From: Escallonia rubra
Taxonomy: Eukaryota; Streptophyta; Magnoliopsida; Escalloniales; Escalloniaceae
Direction: 5' to 3'
NCBI GenBank assembly: GCA_033065855.1
Contig: JAVXUO010000129.1
Span: forward strand, 1 to 64,000
Length of the DNA stretch: 64,000 bases
In this document: in pieces, positions 57,582 to 64,000 of the stretch
Layout of the letters: the number at the start of each line of letters is the position of its first letter
How positions within the stretch are numbered: position 1 is the stretch's first letter
Notes under the pieces: generated by a model
Told to the model about the DNA's origin: nothing
Databases searched by the model: none
Seen by the model: only the letters and a program-made list of their open reading frames with translations
Program-made: the position numbers and the translations under genes

Positions 57582-58110
57582 GTGAAGGTGATGGTTAGAT
57601 CGTTGTGAGATGGCGGGTGGTGGTTGTGATAGTTGACGGTGGCTAAAGAAGAGTTGGTCACGGCAGATCGGGTCATTTTTGGTTTGCGGTGGCGGTTAGG
57701 TGGTTGTGAGATGTCGGGTGGTAGTTGATGATGGCTAAATAAGAATTCGTGGTGGCAGATCAGGATTATTTTTTATTTTGTGGTGTGGCTTGGAGGTTGT
57801 GAGGCTAAGGGTGGTTCTTGTGATGATTAGTGGTGGCCAAAGAAGAGTTAACAGTGGCAGATTGTGGTTATTTTTTGTATTGTGGTGGTGGTTTGGTGGT
57901 TCTGAGGTGGTGAGTTGCGGTTTTGTGGGGGTTGTAGTGGAGGGTATGTTGTCGTTGGTTTTGAAATGATGGTCGATGATTCTAATGGTTTGGTGAAGGC
58001 CGAGTGATTGTAGGAGGTGGTGTGGTGGTTCAGCGTTGGTGCTGAGATGGTTGTTGGTGGAGGGCAATGGTTGTTTGGTGGTGGTGTGCATGGTGGATTG
58101 GTTTGTAAGA
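57582..58110. repeat. GT-rich imperfect minisatellite
   Basis: Irregular units of roughly 90-110 bp share words such as GGTTGTGAG, GGTGGTTGTGA, GTGGCTAAAGAAGAGTT and GTGGCAGATC. The G-rich strand is the plus strand. A 132-aa minus-strand ORF here is the Thr/Pro/His-rich shadow of the repeat and is not taken as a gene. Confidence 0.7.
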
Positions 58111-58129
58111 GGGAGGAGGGCGTAGATTA

Positions 58130-59190
58130 GCAATGAATTATAGCCTTGTCCCTTTTCTCAGGCAAGTCTTTGGTCTATTCGAGAACATGTTTTTTTGAGA
58201 ATAATTTTAGAAACATGAAGAATAATTGGACACGGGAAACAAGGATAATACCTCGTGGTATTTTCTAAAATGGGCACTATTCATCTTTTCGGAGAATTGT
58301 TTTCAAAAGCACGAAAAAGTCAACTGATGTCAAACATATTGGGTTGACATTTTTCATGCTAAATTGAAAAGACCAAAATAAATAGGGATGTCAAGCAGGG
58401 TCACGATACATCCATTTAGTGTTTCACTCGTCTCAAAAGTTTGGTATTAGTGGTCATAAGTTCGATCATTCATCGAGTTTCCTCAAAGTTTTAAAGGAAA
58501 ACCTTGGGTTGTTCCGATTATAGCGGGTGAAGTTCTCCACATGGATCCTTGACAATGCATAAAATTCTTTTCGACCGGTGCTTCTTTTGTTAAAAAGTTT
58601 GGTCCTCAACCTCACATTGCAATGCAATTCCTAATCCATATTTGTTATGTCAAATTACATGCTTTTTAAGGAACTTCGAGCTTCAAATAAAAGAATTAAA
58701 GAAATGAGCCATCAAAAGTTTTTGAAACGCCCTCCCAAACTCTATTCTTGGCATAATACCATTCTGTTTGTCTCAACAATGAATCATTCTTAATCACGCT
58801 CGATATGTCAATCTTACTCTATGTCAACAAACCCAAAATGACACCTACAGATTTATAAAAAAGAGTTGGTTTCAATTAATTAACGGGTCAATAAGTAATC
58901 ATATGCATTACAACTCACATCTAATCTATTCACATTGAAACTCTTGGATTTCCTTTTTCGTATACTTTTGATATAATACTGTATTATTAAAAAATATCGT
59001 CAAATGTATTTATGATAAAAGTTGTCACTAAAAAAGAAAATTTAATAGTGACACGAAAAAATTTATAGTAACATTTCATCACTAAAGTTCGGTAATTACC
59101 ATGCTTATGGAGACGTTTATTATTGTATGGAGTACTACGTAAACTCTTTTTTTTTTCTTTTTGTTGAAAATGGAAAGTCTTTAGCGCGGT
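58130..59190. other. Spacer before TKP4
   Basis: AT-rich, with no gene or repeat recognised. The last ~130 bp before TKP4 hold AGTCAAGTCAAGCCGCG (about 59,194), similar to the TKP3 upstream region. Confidence 0.4.
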
Positions 59191-59326
59191 TAAAGTCAAG
59201 TCAAGCCGCGTAATGCCGACATGGAAAGAGAAACAAGAAAAAAAAAATGGCAACGAGAAAACCAGAACTACGTTCACGATCGGAACTACATTCTCCGATC
59301 TCACAACCATTTTCCGACCAACAAGA

Positions 59327-61117
59327 ATGGATACTTGTACTACAACCGTGTTCTTTGCCGCTATCCACGCTTTCATCTTCCTCCACTACTGTCCAACCTC
59401 TGCGCTCGCCGGTAACTTCGCCGGCGACGGCAACACAGTCTCCGACACTGACCTGAGAGGCATTGTTAACGCTCTCGTGTCCGGCCTGATAGTTGCGATC
59501 GTCGCGCTAAACATCGTTGTGTTCGCGCTGAAGCAAGTCTTCGGCGAGAGAGAAAAGCCGCCGAGCTCCTCCTCGTCGTCTTACGAACGACTCTGCCGCC
59601 CGTTTTCAATAGCCGAGATCAATTCGGCGACGAAAAATTTCGATACCGGCCTCGTGATCGGACGGGGAAGGTTCGGTAACGTGTACAAGGGGACCATTGC
59701 AGAAAAGGCCGTGGCGATAAAATTGTGGGATTCGGCTTCAAAGCAAGCAGCCCGTGAGTTTCGGACCGAGGTTCAAATGTTTGCCTTGCACGGATTCCGG
59801 CACAGCCACGTCGCCAGTCTAGTAGGTTACTGCGAGCACTACAGTAACTTAATCCTTGTGTATGAATTTATGCCTCTTGGAACCTTAGCTCATAATATAC
59901 ACAAAGTTAGTGATAGTGCTGATTGTAGTGATATTAGTACTCGTCTTTCATGGGTGGAACGCGTTAAGATATGCATTGGGGCGGCGCGTGGACTGGACTA
60001 CCTTCACACCGGCACGAGCTTCGAGCACAGGGTGATGCATCGCCACGTAAAGAGCTCGAACATTTTGTTGGATATGAGTCGTACGGCTAAGGTCTTCGAC
60101 TTTGGATTGTCGAAAATTGGCCCTGCGAACCAGTCGTGTGCGCTTGTCAGTACAAAGATTAAAGGCACGTTTGGGTATTTGGATCCTGAGTATCTCGTGA
60201 CGGCCAGGCTGACTGTGAAGTCTGATGTGTATGCTTTCGGGGTTGTGCTGTTTGAAGTACTGACCGGAAGGCCTGCGGTCGATTCAAGGCTAGATGAGGA
60301 GGAGCGGAGTCTAGCCAGATGGGCAAAACAATGCGTTAAACGAGGAACTATAGGCCAGATTGTTGATCCTGTTTTGAGAGAGGATCGCATCTGTTTGGAA
60401 AGTTTAGAGGAATTTGTTAGGATTGCAGACCAATGCTTGCATAAGCATTCGAGTAAACGGCCTATAATGGCGGAGGTCGTGGTTTCTCTTGAGTCTGCCC
60501 TGAGATTGCAGGAGGGCACTTGTTCTCCACTAGTTGAAGTGATTACCAATGCTGGTAATCGTGGGGCTTCTAACAACCAAAACATTCTGGATTCTTCCTT
60601 ACAGGAGGAGGTTGTCAATGCTTGTAATGGTGGGCATAACAACGAGCAGATTGATAGGACTAGTAATGGAGGTGGAATCTATAACAACCAACAGGATGGA
60701 GATTTAAGAACGGGACATGAGGGTGCGAATGGTAATGTTGCGTGTCATGAGGAGGATACAAATGGAGCATATAACAACCAGCAGAGCAGAGATTTTATTA
60801 CGGAACAAGAGGTAATAGGTGGCAATGTTGGGCATCATGACAAGCGAATTAATGGGAATAGTGACACTGATCATGCCAATAACATCCAAGAGCATGCAGA
60901 TTCTTCTGCGGAACAAGTGGCTGCCAATACTGTTAATGGTGGGCATGACTTGCAGACTGATGGAACGATAAGATTGGGTGATGCAAGTGGCAAGCAGTCT
61001 CGTAAAAAGCCTGCCATGAAGACTCTCACAAAGTTTTTCTCTGATAGAGCTGGGATGATTTCAGGTAACCCCAAAGACTTCATCATTTGTCATTCGTTTT
61101 CTCCATCTCTGCACTAG
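59327..61117 (+). CDS. TKP4: membrane-anchored CrRLK1L-like pseudokinase, second kinase missing
   Basis: The ATG at 59,327 is preferred over the in-frame 59,213 because it directly starts a signal peptide (MDTCTTTVFFAAIHAFIF). This is followed by a ~16-residue ectodomain and a transmembrane segment (about 45-68). The ORF gives 596 aa. The kinase domain (about 90-390) has GRGRFG and Lys132 in VAIK, but the catalytic loop reads HRHVKSSN (238-240), so Asp is replaced by His; DFG (258-260) is kept. The linker has GHNNEQIDRTS, GHHDKRINGNS and RLGDASGKQ motifs as in TKP3. At 61,064 there is a phase-1 donor (ATTTCAG|GTAACC) at the homologous place to the other genes. No kinase-2 exon follows within the 2.9 kb to the window end. 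Either it is lost, it lies beyond 64,000, or the stop at 61,117 is the real end. Confidence 0.75.
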   Translation: MDTCTTTVFFAAIHAFIFLHYCPTSALAGNFAGDGNTVSDTDLRGIVNALVSGLIVAIVALNIVVFALKQVFGEREKPPSSSSSSYERLCRPFSIAEINSATKNFDTGLVIGRGRFGNVYKGTIAEKAVAIKLWDSASKQAAREFRTEVQMFALHGFRHSHVASLVGYCEHYSNLILVYEFMPLGTLAHNIHKVSDSADCSDISTRLSWVERVKICIGAARGLDYLHTGTSFEHRVMHRHVKSSNILLDMSRTAKVFDFGLSKIGPANQSCALVSTKIKGTFGYLDPEYLVTARLTVKSDVYAFGVVLFEVLTGRPAVDSRLDEEERSLARWAKQCVKRGTIGQIVDPVLREDRICLESLEEFVRIADQCLHKHSSKRPIMAEVVVSLESALRLQEGTCSPLVEVITNAGNRGASNNQNILDSSLQEEVVNACNGGHNNEQIDRTSNGGGIYNNQQDGDLRTGHEGANGNVACHEEDTNGAYNNQQSRDFITEQEVIGGNVGHHDKRINGNSDTDHANNIQEHADSSAEQVAANTVNGGHDLQTDGTIRLGDASGKQSRKKPAMKTLTKFFSDRAGMISGNPKDFIICHSFSPSLH

Positions 61118-61596
61118 ATATTTTTCTCGCGAATTAACTCTAATATAGGGATATAGGTATTATCAGTAGTTTGTTTCTAGGCATATGAGAGCAGGTCTTC
61201 TGTAGCAATATGGATATCTGTCAGTACAGCTAGGGGATATAAACAGAGACATTAAACTAAAAGCAAGTTACAGATACCAAATTCAGATATGATGAATGTA
61301 ACAAAGTAAGATGTGTCTCCTTAAGAAGCCTGCTGAATCCCATCTAAGCCATCTTCTAAATCATGAACAAGGGTATGTATACAGAAAACATTGAACATAA
61401 TTGAAAAACAAGAAGCTAATTTACTCTACTAATCAGAAGAGGAGCCTGCTACATGAATATTTTTGGTCTTCCACATGCTATCAGGATCCTTTTCCACAGC
61501 TCTACTATCATCAGCTGCCCAAATTTTGTACAAAGCACATTTATTGGCATTAGTGTTATACGGAGTACATAGGACGTGCACTTGGTGTAGGCGACA

Positions 61597-62640
61597 TTAC
61601 ATTCCTACCTGGTAGGTTCTATATTGCAGGGTTTTTGTGTACAAGGATGTGCTTTGCTGATGTCCTACACTATGTAAATGCTCATAAATTTGACTAGGCC
61701 AAGCACTTTGTAAAGGTGAAAGACTTTGAACTGGTTGACCTCTGTCAGTCGGCTGGTTCTTTTGAGAGTTACTATCCGACCAGTTGCTAGAGTTTTTGGC
61801 GGACTGCTGAATGAATTCATGAGTGGAATCGGAGCCTTGGTAGCAGGAAACTCCTGACAAGGTGATGCTTTTCTCTCGAAAACTCGTTTTTGCTCCATGG
61901 GATCGCGTTCCAAGCTAACATGGGAAATCAATTTCGTCAGCTGGATAGAGGTGCATAGAACAAGTGAGATAGTACCTGGAAATCAAGTCCTTAAAGCCTC
62001 CTTGTCCATTACTGACTACCCTCGTCGAGAGAATAGAGCTTGTCAATCAGTGTGCTCTCTCTCTCTCTCTCTCTTCAACTCATTTTTGGCCCCATGTCTA
62101 ACGCTATTAGATGGAAGATATGCCGTCTAGAAATGTCTCAAGAAGTGAACAGAACAACTTTACTTTTGTTATTCTCAAAGGCAAGTAGCTACTAGCCACT
62201 TGATGTGACGAGTACAAAGTAACAACCGCCGACGCTTATGGTATTTCAAGGAAACAAGTGTGTACACCATAATCAAGCATAAGATGTATTAAACAAAGGT
62301 GTAATACTCGTGCAACTAAGATCTGAGCGCATCCCCTGTTTTAGTGCTGAGGGGAATTGTATGCCTGAGTGAAGTACGAGTTACTGGAATTACTGAACAT
62401 AAGCTTTGGATTTACAGTTTAGGGAGGAGGCACTCTGGAAGTCCTTATCAACACGATTAGTTTCTTGCTTTCCGCATTCCACAAAATTCGAAGGCTGGTT
62501 ATTGGTTGAGAGTGCTCGATTCTGAAAGCTGAAGCCACTCCACTCTTCTTGCTGCCCAGAATCGCTGCTAGAAGCTTCTGCAAAACAGCAGACTGCGTAA
62601 GAGCATTCCAGCTTCCACTTTGAACAAAGGATACCAAATG
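61597..62640 (-). pseudogene. Decayed fragment of an unrelated Ser/Gln-rich plant gene
   Basis: Minus-strand protein-like sequence in two blocks. At about 62,640-62,400 it reads SGSWNALTQSAV, then in a shifted frame AEASSSDSGQQEEWSGFSFQ, which joins if two bases are removed. At about 61,913-61,597, after an AG acceptor, it reads SGVSCYQGSDSTHEFIQQ and more Ser/Gln-rich sequence to a stop. From memory this resembles a large uncharacterised plant protein family with a QSGSWxALMQSAVAExSSSD motif; that match is unverified. It is probably a dead insertion between TKP4 and whatever once followed it. Confidence 0.45.
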
Positions 62641-62649
62641 AATGATCTA

Positions 62650-64000
62650 CATATAATTCTCGTTAGCTAGGATTGACTCATTGGATTTGCCTTTGTTTTA
62701 ACTTGCAAAAAAGAAGATATCATTCCTCATCCTGTCGACGAACTAGAACTTGCTATGAACTCTCCCCAGATGTGAGAAGCTTCTCTTGCTGCAAGTTCTA
62801 TCGACCCGTTCCACTATACCAAACTCAAATAAGGCATCCTAGTGCTCAGATTTGACCATGGGGTGGCCTCCAGAGGTAATCATACAGTGAACAATTGAAT
62901 CAACGGGGTTCTAGCTAATGTTTATCAGTTAGAAACCTATCACGCCTAGCAAACCACTAGAGGATTATGCTTGCCAACACTCTTAGCATCCAAGATTTTT
63001 GTCCAATGCTGTAGTTAACCTTTTGCTCTATTTACACTGAAACATTTTTTTCAATGTTCTACTGATTAGCACTAATTATTACTGAACACGATATTTGACA
63101 TTACTATTCCACTCAAAGATTCCAATTCTAATCGTATGTGCAACTGGAACAATCAACCAGTCATGAATTTATGCAAGGTATCACTCTCCTATGGTTTCCA
63201 GTTCTCAGTCCATTGTCCCTTATAAAACTATATCACCTTTAAATACCCCCTTAAAGTAGCAGATAGTAAGGCCTCAAAGGAAACCACAAACTTTACTTGT
63301 TATTTAGATATGTACTACTGCGGATATAATTCCAGAGACACTAAGTCAGTTCACCACTCTCTGTCCTTGATTTGCTAGAAGGGCATCATTGACTCATTGT
63401 AGTTGACATTTTACAAGTCTCAAAACATCCTTTGTACACTCAGTAAGCAACTGCACCTGTCCTCACGATACCCACCAGAACGCATTGCTTGGAAGCTATC
63501 CTAGCAGGGGCTTTGTGGATTTCTTCATTACATTGGTAGAGGTCCATAAAATTCTTTCTGATGATGCTGCATTGGCATATATTGGAAATCTGAATCGTAG
63601 GTGTAAGGTACATTGTAGGTAGTTAATTTGTTTCAAAATGAGTAAAGTATGTGATAGGTTATCGGGAAAGGCCTTTGGACATGCTATAGGCCCTTTGGAA
63701 GCAAATACTTGCCAGTTCTTCTGGATGATCTCCGTTTTTCACATGCAGCAGCAGCCTTTGGAGTCGCAGAAAATTGTTTACTCATGTGCCTCCTGCACTC
63801 AGCTTAACTTTGATCGTGAAACTGCTGCAACATTTCGGGGGTCTTCTTATATGCCAAAAGCTGAGTGCCCCTTTTCTTTTAGGCCAAATAGTTCCTTAAC
63901 TTCCTTTTAGGGAGCCCTGAAAGAGGTTATCGAAGTAACGTTCAAATTGATCTTCTTATTTTCCCTCTTGAAGACTTGGGGCTTTGTCTCTGATTATGCT
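62650..64000. other. Spacer to window end
   Basis: No gene is supported. The 90-aa plus-strand ORF at 63,638-63,910 shows no known motif. A short (TC)n run lies just before this region at about 62,055. There is no sign of an RLCK-VII-like kinase exon on the plus strand. Confidence 0.4.

Noticed and set aside
57735-58133. 132-aa Thr/Pro/His-rich minus-strand ORF
   Set aside because: It is the translated complement of the GT-rich minisatellite.
63638-63910. 90-aa ORF near the window end as a possible kinase-2 exon of TKP4
   Set aside because: No kinase motif (no HRD, DFG or P-loop) and no similarity to kinase-2 exons of TKP1-TKP3.

Overview
The window is plant nuclear DNA, most likely from a eudicot. 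It has AT-rich spacers, short GT-AG introns, plant-only families (FAR1-type Mutator transposase, B3 domain, plant mobile domain, CrRLK1L and RLCK-VII kinases) and nested plant transposons. I could not identify the species. No rRNA, tRNA or CRISPR was seen.

Layout. 1-11,264: most of a large Mutator-like composite element (element A; left end outside the window). It holds a broken FAR1-type transposase, a small two-exon B3 protein, a divergent pair of small paralogous genes (here ORF1 and ORF2), and a plant-mobile-domain/ULP1-protease gene, separated by clusters of a 23-bp palindrome (GTCCGCTATA-N3-TATAGCGGAC). 12,505-18,604 and 27,901-33,183: two minus-strand, six-exon kinase genes (TKP1, TKP2) in a duplicated unit. 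Each unit also carries a truncated kinase-1 remnant (24,480-24,707; 33,989-34,371) and a shared 250-bp segment (26,815-27,065; 35,000-35,249). 18,665-27,850: AT-rich DNA with fold-back elements. 35,250-43,560: a probable CACTA element with a complete LTR retrotransposon nested in it (36,556-41,909). 43,750-44,210: a Copia LTR/gag fragment fused to a second, truncated composite element (element B, 44,211-50,147). 50,446-56,375: TKP3 (plus strand). 59,327-61,117: TKP4, kinase 1 only. 61,597-62,640: a decayed unrelated gene fragment.

Main result. What look like separate receptor-kinase and cytoplasmic-kinase ORFs are best joined into single genes. In TKP1, TKP2 and TKP3 a CrRLK1L-like kinase exon ends at a phase-1 splice donor, and the next exon downstream starts at a phase-1 acceptor and opens an RLCK-VII-like kinase. 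All five introns have the same phases (1-0-1-0-1) in the three genes, and each summed coding length is divisible by three (824, 828 or 850, and 938 aa). These would be tandem kinase proteins, CrRLK1L-like kinase + repeat linker + RLCK-VII-like kinase. Kinase 2 lacks a key catalytic residue in all three: HRD became YRS in TKP1 and TKP2, while in TKP3 the ATP-binding Lys became Arg and APE became APK. TKP4 keeps only kinase 1, with HRD changed to HRH. TKP1 and TKP2 have no membrane anchor; TKP3 and TKP4 have a signal peptide and a transmembrane segment but almost no ectodomain.

Second result. Elements A and B carry an uncharacterised gene set whose noncoding parts are filled with self-complementary palindromes, some keeping symmetry through paired changes. 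The divergent ORF1/ORF2 module is inverted between the two copies, and a 91-bp inverted repeat in copy A marks a likely inversion hinge. All of this was read by eye from the sequence; no database search or alignment program was run.
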